Shown here one piece after another: positions 26,099-34,951 of a stretch of 64,000 nucleotides of DNA (its first letter is position 1; every line of letters starts with the position of its first letter). Location of the stretch: positions 3,038,001 to 3,102,000 of the forward strand of contig NZ_JNCK01000001.1 in the NCBI RefSeq assembly GCF_000731955.1, read 5' to 3'. The position numbers and the translations under genes are program-made. Below the pieces are notes generated by a model. It saw nothing but the letters and a program-made list of their open reading frames with translations. It ran no database searches and had not been told where the DNA came from. Origin of the DNA: Halomonas zincidurans B6 (GTDB lineage Bacteria > Pseudomonadota > Gammaproteobacteria > Pseudomonadales > Halomonadaceae).

Positions 26099-26111
26099 GA
26101 TTTGCCTAAAA

Positions 26112-26139
26112 TGGCCATATAATCGATCATTTTGGCCAT
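26112..26139 (+). promoter_or_regulatory. Direct repeats TGGCCAT spaced 21 bases: AraC-type operator
   Basis: TGGCCAT occurs at 26112-26118 and 26133-26139, two helical turns apart on the same face, the geometry bound by AraC/GlxA-type dimers. A perfect TATAAT (26118-26123) lies between them and would start the regulator transcript only a few bases before its ATG at 26138. The second repeat covers that start codon. The site can thus repress the regulator and activate the divergent tmpA operon. Confidence 0.55.
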
Positions 26140-27163
26140 GAAGGAGTTCGATTCGGCCCACTGGGCCCAGGCCTGGCCCTATCCGCGCCCCGATCTGCCG
26201 CCAGTGGCGCGCCCCGGCGAGGCCGAGCACACCGTCAGCGTGTGGCTGCTGCCCAAGTTCTCGATGCTGACGCTGTTCTGCCTGCTCGAGCCGCTGCGCG
26301 TCGCCAACCGCTTCGGCCGCACGCTGTTCGCCTGGCAGTTGCTGTCCAGCGGTGGCGAGGCGGTGGTCGCCAGCAACGGCGTGCGCATCGATGTCGATGG
26401 CGCGCTCGGCGGCGCCGGCGATTGCAAAATGCTGATGGCGATCTCGTCCTACGAGGCGGAGGCCACGGTGACCGCTGCCGACCGCGCGGTGCTGCGTCAG
26501 GTCGCCGCGCACGGCGGGCGGGTCGGCGGGCTGGACACCGCGCCGTTCATCCTTGCCCGCGCCGGGCTGCTCGAACAGCAGCGCGTGGCGCTGCACTGGG
26601 AGAGCGTGCCGGCGTTTCGCGAAGAGTTTGCGCAGCTGGCGATCAGCCCGGCGCGCTTCGAATTCGCCGGCCGGCGGCTGACCGGCTCCGGCGGCGCGGC
26701 GGGCATCGACATGATGCTGCAGTGGATCGAGTCCGATTACGGGCCGGCGCTGGCCAACGCGGTGGGTCGCCAACTCGTCCACCAGCGAGTTTCCGAGGAG
26801 GACGCGCTGCAAGGCCAGAGCCAGCATCGCCTCGACCGGCTGCCGCGCACGGTGGTGCGGGCGCTGGCGATCATGGAGACGCATCTCGGCCAGGCGCTGG
26901 CGATCCCCGAGATCTGCCGGCTGGTCGGCCAGTCGCAGCGTCAGTTGACGCGGCTGTTCGTCGGCCATTTCGGCGAGACGCCCAAGCAGTGCTACCTGGG
27001 CATGCGCCTCGACCTGGCGCGGCGGATTCTCGCCGATAGCCGCTGCCGGGTGACCGAGGCGGCGCTGGCCACCGGGTTCAGCAGCATGGCGCATTTTTCG
27101 AGGGTCTATCAGGCGCGCTTCGCCGAGCGCCCGAGCCGGACCGGCGAGCGCGGGACGAGCTGA
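26138..27163 (+). CDS. GlxA-family transcriptional regulator (DJ-1/PfpI-like plus AraC HTH)
   Basis: About 341 residues. The N-terminal amidotransferase-like domain (starting VSVWLLPKFSMLTLFCLLEPLR) senses ligand in this family. The C-terminal AraC domain has two helix-turn-helix units (IPEICRLVGQSQRQLTRLF and TEAALATGFSSMAHFSRVY). Relatives include ArgR of Pseudomonas and GbdR/CdhR, which respond to arginine, glycine betaine and carnitine, fitting a nitrogen-compound operon. It is divergent from tmpA over a shared control region. ATG 26138 is used; TTG 26132 is in frame, and no Shine-Dalgarno precedes either, so translation may be near-leaderless. Confidence 0.87.
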   Translation: MKEFDSAHWAQAWPYPRPDLPPVARPGEAEHTVSVWLLPKFSMLTLFCLLEPLRVANRFGRTLFAWQLLSSGGEAVVASNGVRIDVDGALGGAGDCKMLMAISSYEAEATVTAADRAVLRQVAAHGGRVGGLDTAPFILARAGLLEQQRVALHWESVPAFREEFAQLAISPARFEFAGRRLTGSGGAAGIDMMLQWIESDYGPALANAVGRQLVHQRVSEEDALQGQSQHRLDRLPRTVVRALAIMETHLGQALAIPEICRLVGQSQRQLTRLFVGHFGETPKQCYLGMRLDLARRILADSRCRVTEAALATGFSSMAHFSRVYQARFAERPSRTGERGTS

Positions 27164-27205
27164 CCGGGCTAGCTGCGCGGTCAGCCTGGCAGTAGCGGGA
27201 TTCCT

Positions 27206-28453
27206 CTACGGGACATGCTGCCCCAGCGCCTCGACGCGGCGCTGGCGGGCGGCCCGCTTGAGCATGCGCAGCCGCGAGCGCACTTCGTCGCGCTCCAGGT
27301 AGCAACCCTGCAGCCAGCGGTGGCCGGAGGCGCCTTCGAAGGCGTCGCGGGCATGCAGCAGGCGGCGGTTGTCGAAGATCACCAGATCGCCCGGGCGGTA
27401 ATTGAAGCGCAGCGCGAAGCGCGGCTCGCGAAGCAGCCGCTGCAGTTGCATCAGCGCCTCATAAGCCGGCTCGATCTCGTCGAACGGCGCCATCAGCGGC
27501 CCGCGCAGGAAGTCGGCGATGCGCACCTCGCTGAGTCGGCCCTCGGCGTCGCACTGGATCATCGGGTTGAGCCACACGTAGTCGCTGGTGCGCGCGGTGT
27601 TGGCGTAGCACCACTTGACCCGGGTCAGCGTGGCGAACGCCGCGGGGTTCTGCCGGCGCAACGCCTCGGCCACCGCGAAGCCGTCCATCATCACCGCCTG
27701 GCCGCCGTCGACGCTGTTCTCCAGGCAGTGCAGCAGTTGCAGGCCCGGCTGGTACTCGCGGGTCGGCAGGTCGACGTGCGGCGGCAGGGCGATCGAGGTG
27801 TAGGCGTTGGAGTCGGGGTCGGGCTTGGCGCGCACGTCGAACAGCGTGCCGAAGTTGGTCGGCCGCGGCGGGCCGATGCGCCGGGCGATGGCGTCCAGGC
27901 TGCCCGGCGCGGTGGGCAGGTTGCCAAGCCGCACCAGGCCGTGGCTCAGCACCTTGTCGAGCGCTTGCTCGAGCAGCGCCTCGCCGGCTTCGGCGTGTTC
28001 GTCACGATCCATCCAGCCGGCGGCATCGAGGCTCGGCGGGGCGTCGAGTTCGGCGGCGGTCCAGATGCTGACCGCGACCAGCGGCGCGTCGAACGCCTCG
28101 GTATTGTCGTAGTCGTGGGCGCGCAACCAGCCGGGGTGGAAGCGCAGCGTGCGCGCTTCCGGGGCGAAGATGACGCCGAGCGCGCCGGCGGCGTCGAGCC
28201 AGGCGGCGTCGATGGTCGGCCAGGCGGCGAGCCGCGACAGATCGAGGATGCGCTCGCGGGTCGCCGGGTTGACGGTAGTCTCGTCGGCGGCGTTCTCGCG
28301 CAGCCACACGGCGTGATAGCGGCTGACCCGGCCATCGGCCCAGGTCAGCGTGACAAGCCGGGCGTCGTGGTCGACCCGCGCGAGGCCGACCTCGACCGGC
28401 CAGGCGTCGTAGTCCGGAGTCGCTGGCAGTGGCGGTGCGGCGGTGGTGGTCAT
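27206..28453 (-). CDS. Second gamma-butyrobetaine hydroxylase-like Fe(II)/2OG dioxygenase
   Basis: 415 residues and same architecture as the TmpA-like protein but clearly divergent. The DUF971-like N-domain contains VWLRENAADE, iron ligands H226 and D228 lie in PPHVDLPTREYQPG, and distal H367 lies in RRLLHARDAF. QLLHCLEN matches the LHCL region of BBOX enzymes, and in TmpA-like the equivalent is WLHCLSN. ATG 28453 is chosen; an alternative TTG lies at 28480. It follows a GlxA-type regulator by 93 bases. Activity could be gamma-butyrobetaine hydroxylation (carnitine formation) or hydroxylation of a related quaternary amine. Confidence 0.78.
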   Translation of the reverse strand: MTTTAAPPLPATPDYDAWPVEVGLARVDHDARLVTLTWADGRVSRYHAVWLRENAADETTVNPATRERILDLSRLAAWPTIDAAWLDAAGALGVIFAPEARTLRFHPGWLRAHDYDNTEAFDAPLVAVSIWTAAELDAPPSLDAAGWMDRDEHAEAGEALLEQALDKVLSHGLVRLGNLPTAPGSLDAIARRIGPPRPTNFGTLFDVRAKPDPDSNAYTSIALPPHVDLPTREYQPGLQLLHCLENSVDGGQAVMMDGFAVAEALRRQNPAAFATLTRVKWCYANTARTSDYVWLNPMIQCDAEGRLSEVRIADFLRGPLMAPFDEIEPAYEALMQLQRLLREPRFALRFNYRPGDLVIFDNRRLLHARDAFEGASGHRWLQGCYLERDEVRSRLRMLKRAARQRRVEALGQHVP

Positions 28454-28546
28454 GGCGGGCGTCTCTGAATGAAATGGCAATCTTCAGGATGCCGAGTCGT
28501 CGCGCCGTCGATTAGCCACCAGGCGACGGCTAGTTGTCATGAGTCG

Positions 28547-29506
28547 TCATCGGCGCGCGTCGCGTGGGCTCTCGGCATAGCGTTGGCGGTAGGCGCGCGA
28601 GAAGCTCGACGCCGAGGCGAAGCCGCAGGCCAGACCGATGCCAAGGATGTCGTGGTCGGTTTCCAGCAGCAGTTGGCGGGCCCGCGCCAGGCGCAGGTTC
28701 AGGTAGTGATCGCGCGGACGCACCCCCAGCTCGCGTTCGAACAGGCGCTGCAACTGGCGCAGCGAAATGCCCACCCGGTGCGCCAGTGCCTCGATCGACA
28801 GCGGCGCCTCGATATGCGCCTCCATCAGCGCCACGGCCTCGATCAGCACGTGCTTGTGGGTGCCCAGGCGCTGGCTCAGCGCCATGCGCTGCTGGTCGTG
28901 GGGCGTGCGCATGCGGGCGTGGATCAACTGTTCGGAGACCGCGGTGGCCAGCGCCTCGCCGTGGCGCCGGGCGATCAGGTCGAGGGACATGTCCATCGCC
29001 GCCGCGCCGCCGGCGCAGGAGAAGCCGCGCGGGCCGAGCTCGAACAGCGCCTCGCGGGTCTCGATGGCGGGGAAGCGTTCGCGAAAGGCCGGCAGGCTTT
29101 CCCAGTGCAGGGTCACCCGCTGGCCGCGCAGCAGCCCGGCACTGGCCAGCACCACGCTGCCGGTATCGATGCCGCCGAGCACGCAGTCGGCGTTGGCCAG
29201 CCGGTTGAGCCAGCGGATCAGCGGCCGGCTCAGCGTCGCCTCGGGCTCGAAGCTGGCGCATACCGCGACGCTGGGCAGCGCCGGGGCGCTGGCGATGGCG
29301 TCGTCGGCGAGCAGGGTCATGGCGTTGCTGGCGGTGACCGGTGCGCCGTCCTGGCTGATCACCCGCCAGGCGAACAGCGCCCGCCCGGCGATGCGATTGG
29401 CGATGCGCAGCGGTTCGACCGCCGAGAAGAACGCCATCATCGAGAAGCGCGGCATCAGCAGAAAGCCGATCGGCTCGGGCAACGGGCCGGTGTAGTCCAG
29501 ACGCAT
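28547..29506 (-). CDS. GlxA-family transcriptional regulator, second copy
   Basis: 319 residues with a DJ-1/PfpI-like sensor domain (EPIGFLLMPRFSMMAFFSAVEPLR) and a C-terminal AraC domain (IEALAHRVGISLRQLQRLF, GIGLACGFASASSFSRAY). It is homologous to the regulator at 26.1 kb but only moderately similar. It sits directly upstream of the second dioxygenase in the same direction and probably controls it. CdhR- or GbdR-like responses to carnitine or betaine are plausible from the family. Confidence 0.87.
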   Translation of the reverse strand: MRLDYTGPLPEPIGFLLMPRFSMMAFFSAVEPLRIANRIAGRALFAWRVISQDGAPVTASNAMTLLADDAIASAPALPSVAVCASFEPEATLSRPLIRWLNRLANADCVLGGIDTGSVVLASAGLLRGQRVTLHWESLPAFRERFPAIETREALFELGPRGFSCAGGAAAMDMSLDLIARRHGEALATAVSEQLIHARMRTPHDQQRMALSQRLGTHKHVLIEAVALMEAHIEAPLSIEALAHRVGISLRQLQRLFERELGVRPRDHYLNLRLARARQLLLETDHDILGIGLACGFASASSFSRAYRQRYAESPRDARR

Positions 29507-29724
29507 GAGTCGCTCGCAACGGGGTGGCCCGACGATGATAAGCGATCGTGCGCTGCGCTGCAGGCGATGGCTCAGTGCGTCGATTGGTTCAGTTAATCCG
29601 CGCTGCCGGTCAAAGGCTCCGCGGTGCGGCGCCTATTGGCGAGAATCGGGCTGCCGGTCGCGGGTCGCTGAGCAGCGTGTAGTCGACGTCCTGAAGCGCC
29701 TCGCCAAACAGAAGGTCTACAGGC
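29507..29724. other. Gap with a coding-like fragment on the minus strand
   Basis: Between the regulator and chaC, minus-strand bases 29733-29610 keep good codon usage and translate to VDLLFGEALQDVDYTLL then SDPRPAARFSPIG, ending in TGA. There is no start codon. It may be the relic of a gene lost from this spot; no family was recognised. No promoter or terminator is obvious. Confidence 0.3.
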
Positions 29725-30288
29725 TCACTCCCCGGTAAGCAGGCGTTCTTCAAGGGCGAATATGTGCGGGTCGTCGTGGCCGAGTTCGCGCAGCGCGCTG
29801 GCCAGGTTGAGCAGGTAGTCGCGGTTGGGACCGCTGGGTCCGTGAGCGCTGGCGATGCGCCGGGCCAGCGCGGCTTCCGGCTCGGGGCCGGCGAAGGCGG
29901 CGTTGTCCTCGCGGGCGATGTAGACCAGTCCTTCGTGACGCGCGCCATCGTCGAAGTAAAGCGGGGTGACGACCCGCAGATAGCCGTTCTTTTCGCGCAC
30001 GTCGAGCGGCTTGAGGGTCTGCGGGGTGATGCGATAGGCCATGCCGTGGCACGCCGCTCCCGGCGCGCGGATCAACGTCGCCACCCGGCCGGGCGATTCG
30101 GGCGTGCCGCGGTGGTCGTGAGAGGCCTGCCAGAAGCGCCGCGCCCAGCCGAGGATATGCGCCGGACGACGCTCCAGGTAAGCGAAGTCGGCCTTCCAGA
30201 TCAGCGAGCCATAGCCGAACAGCCACAGCGAGTCGTGGCCGTCGAAATGGGTCATCTGCTGGTTGAGCGTGGTGGTATCGAAGGACAT
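29725..30288 (-). CDS. chaC: ChaC-family gamma-glutamylcyclotransferase
   Basis: 187 residues. ChaC enzymes split glutathione into 5-oxoproline and cysteinyl-glycine. The substrate-binding motif YGSLIW is near the N-terminus, the catalytic glutamate is in REKNGYLRV, and SGPNRDYLLNLA matches the family C-terminal part. It is a single gene divergent from the RsbQ-like gene, with no sign of linkage to calcium/proton antiport. Confidence 0.9.
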   Translation of the reverse strand: MSFDTTTLNQQMTHFDGHDSLWLFGYGSLIWKADFAYLERRPAHILGWARRFWQASHDHRGTPESPGRVATLIRAPGAACHGMAYRITPQTLKPLDVREKNGYLRVVTPLYFDDGARHEGLVYIAREDNAAFAGPEPEAALARRIASAHGPSGPNRDYLLNLASALRELGHDDPHIFALEERLLTGE

Positions 30289-30504
30289 GTGCGGCGCGGA
30301 ACCTGAAAATCAACGGTGCCGTTACTCTGCGACAGGCCAGGGCGGCGGGCAAGCCGACCAAGCGTTAAACCGGGCGGTGCTCGGCGCCGTGTAATTGCTC
30401 CGCGGGTCCATTAGGATATTACCCTTTCGACGAGGCTGATTCCGTATCGGGCCGCCCTTCATCCGGCCATGACGGTAGCCGTCACTCATCCACGGGCAGC
30501 TTGC

Positions 30505-31302
30505 ATGGCCGCATCGATACTCGACCGACACAGCGTGACCATCACCGGGCAGGGCGAGCGCACGCTGCTGTTGCTGCATGGTTTCGGTTGCGATCAGCGG
30601 GTCTGGGTACCGCTGGTTCGCGCCTTCGAGCCCGATTGGCGGGTAGCTCGCTACGATCAGGCCGGCTGTGGTCGCGCCCTCAAGACCGTCTATAGCCGGC
30701 ACCGGCACGCCGCCCTGCAGGGGTATGCCGAGGATCTGCTGGCGGTCTGCGCGGCGCTCGGGGACCAAGCCGTCACCGTGGTCGGCCACTCGATCGGCGG
30801 CATCATCGCCATGCTGGCGGCCATCGAGGCGCCGCAGCGTTTCCGGCAACTGGTGATGCTCTGCGCCTCCAGCCGTTATCTGGACGACCCTCCCGATTAC
30901 CGGGGCGGTTTCGACGCGGCGCAACTCGGCGAACTGCTGACGATGATGGAGCAGAACTACTTCGCCTGGGCGGGCTCGATGGCGGCCAACGTCATCGGTT
31001 CGCAGCGCAAGGATGTCGCCGAGCGTCACCTGCGCAACCAGTTCCTGGCCAATGACGCGCGCATCGCCCGCCAGTTCGCCGAGGTCACCTTCTACAGCGA
31101 CACCCGCGATGCGCTGGGGCAACTGACGATCCCCACGCTGGTGATGCACACCGACGAGGATGCGGTGGTGCCACCCCAGGCGGCCGAATACCTGCACGCC
31201 AACATTCCCGATGCCCGCCTCGAGTGGCTGCCGTGTCGTGGGCATTATCCGCACATGAGCGATCCTGCATTGCTGGCCGAGCGGTTGCGGGCGCATCTGT
31301 AG
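30505..31302 (+). CDS. RsbQ-like alpha/beta hydrolase (signalling hydrolase)
   Basis: 265 residues from ATG 30505. With this start the triad falls at S96 (GHSIGG), D219 (DEDAVVP) and H247 (RGHYPH), the same numbering as Bacillus RsbQ, which supports both start and family. RsbQ processes an unknown ligand sensed by the PAS domain of RsbP. Here the next gene, 34 bases downstream, encodes a PAS-GGDEF protein, so the pair looks like the same module with a cyclic-di-GMP output. The oxyanion loop is HGFGCDQRVW. An upstream ATG at 30469 is less likely. Confidence 0.85.
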   Translation: MAASILDRHSVTITGQGERTLLLLHGFGCDQRVWVPLVRAFEPDWRVARYDQAGCGRALKTVYSRHRHAALQGYAEDLLAVCAALGDQAVTVVGHSIGGIIAMLAAIEAPQRFRQLVMLCASSRYLDDPPDYRGGFDAAQLGELLTMMEQNYFAWAGSMAANVIGSQRKDVAERHLRNQFLANDARIARQFAEVTFYSDTRDALGQLTIPTLVMHTDEDAVVPPQAAEYLHANIPDARLEWLPCRGHYPHMSDPALLAERLRAHL

Positions 31303-31336
31303 CGCGAGGCGCGACCGGCGCTCCGAGGAAACCACG

Positions 31337-32341
31337 ATGCAAGCGAAACAGGTTGCGGCATACTGGGACGAGTCCCCCTGTGGCATGCTGGTGACCGACC
31401 GTGAGGGATGGGTGCTGGCCGTCAACGCCCGGATCGAGGACTGGCTGGGCCGCGCGGATCTGGCCGGGACGTGCTTTGCCGACCTGCTGACGCCCGCGGC
31501 GCGTGCCTTCTACCACTGGCATGTGGCGCTCAGCGTCGAACGCCATCAGCAAGGCGATGAAATTCAGCTGGCACTCGCCACGCCTGACGAGCAAACGCTG
31601 CCGGTGCTGGGCGGTTTCCGGACCGCCGAGTACCTGGACCAGGCGTGTGTCCATTGGTCGCTGACGCCGGTCCCGCGCAGGAGCGGTCTCGAAGGAGAAC
31701 TGATCGCGGCGCGCGAGGCGGCCGAAGCGGCACTTGATGAAAAGCAGCTGGCGATAGACGAGTTGCAGCGTCTCCAGGCGGAGCTCGAGGCGCACCATCA
31801 GGAGCTGTCTCGCCAGAACCGGCACCTGGAGGCGCACGCCTACAGCGACGGGCTGACGCGACTCAAGAATCGCCGCGCCTTCAGCGAAGCATTGACCGAG
31901 CGCACCCGGGCAGGGCCGGCCGCTGGACCTTTCGCATTGGCGTTGCTGGACATCGACCTTTTCAAGACGATCAACGACAGTCTCGGACATGCGGCGGGGG
32001 ACCAGGTGCTGATGGAGCTCGCCCTGCTCATGCAGCGTGTCTTTCGCGACCAGGACCTGCTGTTTCGCATCGGCGGCGAGGAGTTCGCGATCTTCTTGCC
32101 CGGGGCCTCACCGGAACAGGCGTTGGGGGCGCTCGAGCGCTTGCGTCGGGCGGTGCGCGAGCATGCCTGGTCGGTCGCCGCGGTGACCGTCAGCGCCGGC
32201 ATCGCCAATCACCAGCCTGGCGATGGCAGCGATTCGCTCTACCGGCGCGCCGACGATGCCCTCTACGCCGCCAAGCATGACGGTCGCGATCGCGTGTTGC
32301 ATGCTGCCCTGCTGGGCCTGGAGCCTGCTCCGACGCGTTGA
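31337..32341 (+). CDS. PAS-GGDEF diguanylate cyclase, partner of the RsbQ-like hydrolase
   Basis: 334 residues without membrane segments. A PAS domain (about 5-105) is followed by a long coiled-coil (about 118-165, LDEKQLAIDELQRLQAELE) and a GGDEF domain. The active site reads RIGGEEF and is therefore competent for c-di-GMP synthesis. An RxxD product-inhibition site (RDQD) lies exactly five residues before it. The substrate-binding acidic block is LLDIDLFKTIND. The ligand made by the upstream hydrolase is presumably bound by the PAS domain. Confidence 0.92.
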   Translation: MQAKQVAAYWDESPCGMLVTDREGWVLAVNARIEDWLGRADLAGTCFADLLTPAARAFYHWHVALSVERHQQGDEIQLALATPDEQTLPVLGGFRTAEYLDQACVHWSLTPVPRRSGLEGELIAAREAAEAALDEKQLAIDELQRLQAELEAHHQELSRQNRHLEAHAYSDGLTRLKNRRAFSEALTERTRAGPAAGPFALALLDIDLFKTINDSLGHAAGDQVLMELALLMQRVFRDQDLLFRIGGEEFAIFLPGASPEQALGALERLRRAVREHAWSVAAVTVSAGIANHQPGDGSDSLYRRADDALYAAKHDGRDRVLHAALLGLEPAPTR

Positions 32342-32458
32342 TCGGCGTCCGCCAGGGTTATAGACGCTCGCCCGCTCGCCGCCACGGGGCGCTGCGTCAA
32401 GCGTTGCCGCGGAATCGATCCCGGATGCTTGCACATGCGCGGATTCCGTGTCGGCGAC

Positions 32459-33385
32459 TCAGGGAATGCTCGGCAGCTCGATCTCGTCGCTGCGCCGGGC
32501 GCCTTCGGTCATCTGCTGGCACAGCCGCAGGAATTCGCGCATGCCGGTGCTCAGGTACTTGTGGCGATGCCAGATGAACGCGAACTGGCGTTTGAGATCG
32601 AGCTGCGGAGTGGCGATGGGCACCAGGCTGCCGCGGCGAAAGGCGTCGCGCAGCGCAAGGTGCGAGACGCAGCCGATGCCCAGACCGGACTCGACCGCAC
32701 GCTTGATGCCTTCGGTGTGCTCGAGCTCGAGCAGGATGTTGAACCGCCCACGGCGATGACGGGTGGCCTGTTCAAGAGTCAGCCGGGTCCCCGAGCCCTG
32801 CTCGCGCATGATCCAGGCCTCACGCAGCAACCGCTCGAGCGAGACATCGGCGGCACCGGCCAGCGGGTGGCGCGGCGAGCAGAAGACCGTCAACTCGTCT
32901 TCGACCCAGGGCTGCATGACGACGTCGGCATGCTGGCAATCGCCCTCGATCAGCCCCAGGTCGAGCTCGTGCTGAACGATGCGCTCGATGATCGACACCG
33001 TATTGCGCACCTGCAGGCGCACCCGGCTGCCGGGATGGCGCTGCATGAAGTCGCTGATCAACAGGGTCGCCAGGTAATTGCCGATGGTCAGCGTGGCGCC
33101 GACATCCAGCGAGCCGACGCCGCGCTGGCCACGCAGCAACTCCTCGATCTCTTCGCCGCGGTCGAGCAAGGCCACCGCTTTGGGCAGCAGTTGAAAGCCC
33201 AGCGCGTTGAGCTTGAGGCGCTTGCCGATGCGGTCGAGCAACTGGCAATCGAACTGCCGTTCGAGCTCGGCGAGCGCGGTGCTGGCGGCGGATTGCGAGA
33301 GTGCCAGTTCGCGGGCGGCGCGCGATACGCTCTGTTGCTGAGCGACGGCGACGAAGACTTCGAGCTGGCGCAGGGTGTAACGCAT
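32459..33385 (-). CDS. finR: LysR-type regulator, FinR-like
   Basis: 308 residues: N-terminal winged HTH (QSVSRAARELALSQSAASTALAELE) and a periplasmic-binding-like effector domain. It is divergent from fpr, the arrangement of finR-fprA in Pseudomonas, where FinR activates the reductase gene under oxidative or sulfite stress. ATG 33385 matches the family start; the frame is open to 33409. The 147-base shared region 33386-33532 is AT-rich. Confidence 0.82.
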   Translation of the reverse strand: MRYTLRQLEVFVAVAQQQSVSRAARELALSQSAASTALAELERQFDCQLLDRIGKRLKLNALGFQLLPKAVALLDRGEEIEELLRGQRGVGSLDVGATLTIGNYLATLLISDFMQRHPGSRVRLQVRNTVSIIERIVQHELDLGLIEGDCQHADVVMQPWVEDELTVFCSPRHPLAGAADVSLERLLREAWIMREQGSGTRLTLEQATRHRRGRFNILLELEHTEGIKRAVESGLGIGCVSHLALRDAFRRGSLVPIATPQLDLKRQFAFIWHRHKYLSTGMREFLRLCQQMTEGARRSDEIELPSIP

Positions 33386-33532
33386 GGGAGTCTCGATGGC
33401 AAGTGCCATATCAATATTGCCGATAAGCGTTATCCAGACAACCCATTTAACAGATAATCACTACCGACTTAGAATGACGGTAACGAAATTAACGCTTTTT
33501 TATGCTTTTATGGAATATATTTGGAGGCTTCG

Positions 33533-34309
33533 ATGAGCAAGTTTGCCCTGGAAGAAGTGCTGAGCGTCCATCACTGGAACGACACCCTGTTCAGCTTCCG
33601 CACCACGCGTGAACGCAGCCTGCGCTTCAAGAACGGGCAATTCGTGATGATCGGCCTGGAAGTCGCCGGCAAGCCATTGATGCGCGCCTACTCGATCGCC
33701 AGCCCCAACTACGAGGATCACCTCGAGTTCTTCAGCATCAAGGTGCCCGACGGTCCGCTGACCTCGCGCCTGCAGCACCTCAAGGTCGGCGATCAGATCA
33801 TGGTCAGCCGCAAGCCCACCGGCACGCTGGTCACCGACGACCTGCTGCCGGGCCGCAATCTTTACATGCTCTCTACCGGCACCGGCCTGGCGCCGTTCAT
33901 GAGCCTGATCCAGGACCCCGAGGCCTACGAGCGCTTCGACAAGATCGTGCTGATTCACGGCGTGCGCAGCGTCAGCGAACTCGCCTACGCCGATTTCATC
34001 GGCAAGGAACTGCCGGCGCACGAATACCTCGGCGAGGAGATCAGCGAGAAGCTGGTCTACTACCCCACGGTGACCCGCGAGGAGTTCCACACCATGGGCC
34101 GGCTCACCGACCATATCCGCAGCGGCAAGCTCGCCGAGGACACCGGTCTGCCGCCGCTCGATCCCAAGCAGGACCGGGCGATGATCTGCGGCAGCCCGGC
34201 GATGCTCGACGAGACCAGCGCGCTGCTCGACGACCTGGGCTTCAAGATCTCGCCGCGCATGGGCGAGCCCGGCGACTACGTGATCGAGCGGGCGTTCGTC
34301 GAGAAGTAA
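33533..34309 (+). CDS. fpr: Ferredoxin--NADP(+) reductase
   Basis: 258 residues, FAD-binding RAYSIAS motif, NADP-binding GTGLAPFMSL and the terminal FVEK seen in the FprA type of proteobacteria. It moves electrons between NADPH and ferredoxin or flavodoxin, supporting Fe-S repair and oxidative-stress defence. ATG 33533 has a GGAGG seven bases upstream. Control by the divergent FinR-like protein is expected. Confidence 0.94.
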   Translation: MSKFALEEVLSVHHWNDTLFSFRTTRERSLRFKNGQFVMIGLEVAGKPLMRAYSIASPNYEDHLEFFSIKVPDGPLTSRLQHLKVGDQIMVSRKPTGTLVTDDLLPGRNLYMLSTGTGLAPFMSLIQDPEAYERFDKIVLIHGVRSVSELAYADFIGKELPAHEYLGEEISEKLVYYPTVTREEFHTMGRLTDHIRSGKLAEDTGLPPLDPKQDRAMICGSPAMLDETSALLDDLGFKISPRMGEPGDYVIERAFVEK

Positions 34310-34345
34310 CCGGCTTCGCCGGAGCTGTAAGCCATAAGCCGTAAG

Positions 34346-34384
34346 AAAAAGCCAAGTCAAAAGCTTTTTGCTTTTGACTTGGCT
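34346..34384 (-). terminator. Terminator of the first glnK (minus strand), convergent with fpr
   Basis: A 15-bp perfect stem (AGCCAAGTCAAAAGC and its complement) with loop of five. On the minus strand it is followed by TTTTT, so it ends glnK. For fpr on the plus strand there is no T-run, although the hairpin may still stabilise its 3' end. Confidence 0.8.
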
Positions 34385-34421
34385 AGTGGTTGTGGTGCTA
34401 TTTTGGCTTATAGCTTCGCGC

Positions 34422-34760
34422 TTAGACCGCATCCTTGCCGGTCTCGCCGGTACGAATCCGGATGACCTGCTCGAGCGGCGAGACGAAGATCTTGCCGTCG
34501 CCGATCTTGCCGGTGTTGGAAACCTGGGTGATGGCTTCGATGACCTGCTCGGCCATGGCATCGTCGACGGCGACTTCCAGCTTGACCTTGGGCAGGAAGT
34601 CGACCACGTATTCGGCGCCGCGATACAGCTCGGTGTGGCCCTTCTGGCGACCGAAGCCCTTGACCTCGGTCACGGTGATGCCCTGAACGCCGATTTCGGA
34701 CAGCGCTTCACGGACATCGTCCAGCTTGAACGGCTTGATGATGGCGGTCACCAGTTTCAT
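34422..34760 (-). CDS. glnK: P-II nitrogen regulatory protein (GlnK-type, copy 1)
   Basis: 112 residues. Trimeric sensor of 2-oxoglutarate and ATP/ADP that is uridylylated on Y51 (HTELYRGAEYVV, present) and blocks AmtB when de-uridylylated. It is nearly identical to copy 2 at 36238. It lies downstream of amtB but behind the amtB terminator at 34870, with GGAG ahead of its ATG, so it has its own promoter in the 110-base gap. Whether it is the housekeeping GlnB or a second GlnK cannot be told from sequence alone. Confidence 0.93.
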   Translation of the reverse strand: MKLVTAIIKPFKLDDVREALSEIGVQGITVTEVKGFGRQKGHTELYRGAEYVVDFLPKVKLEVAVDDAMAEQVIEAITQVSNTGKIGDGKIFVSPLEQVIRIRTGETGKDAV

Positions 34761-34869
34761 GCTCGTACTCCTCGCTAGGATGCGGGTATCGTCGCGCGCC
34801 TGACGGCCGCGCGGCCCCGGTTTGCGTCGGTCAATTTGCTATCAAGCATACACCGCTCGCTATCGGAAT

Positions 34870-34893
34870 AAAAAAGACCCCCCGAAGGGGGCC
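34870..34893 (-). terminator. Terminator of the glnK2-amtB operon
   Basis: On the minus strand GGCCCCC, TTCG, GGGGGGTC is followed by TTTTTT. It lies 60 bases beyond the amtB stop and separates amtB from the downstream glnK. Confidence 0.85.
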
Positions 34894-34951
34894 AGGGGAG
34901 CACGCCAGCTCACTCGTTGCGCCGGGGCTCGCTTGTCGAGCCCGGACACGC

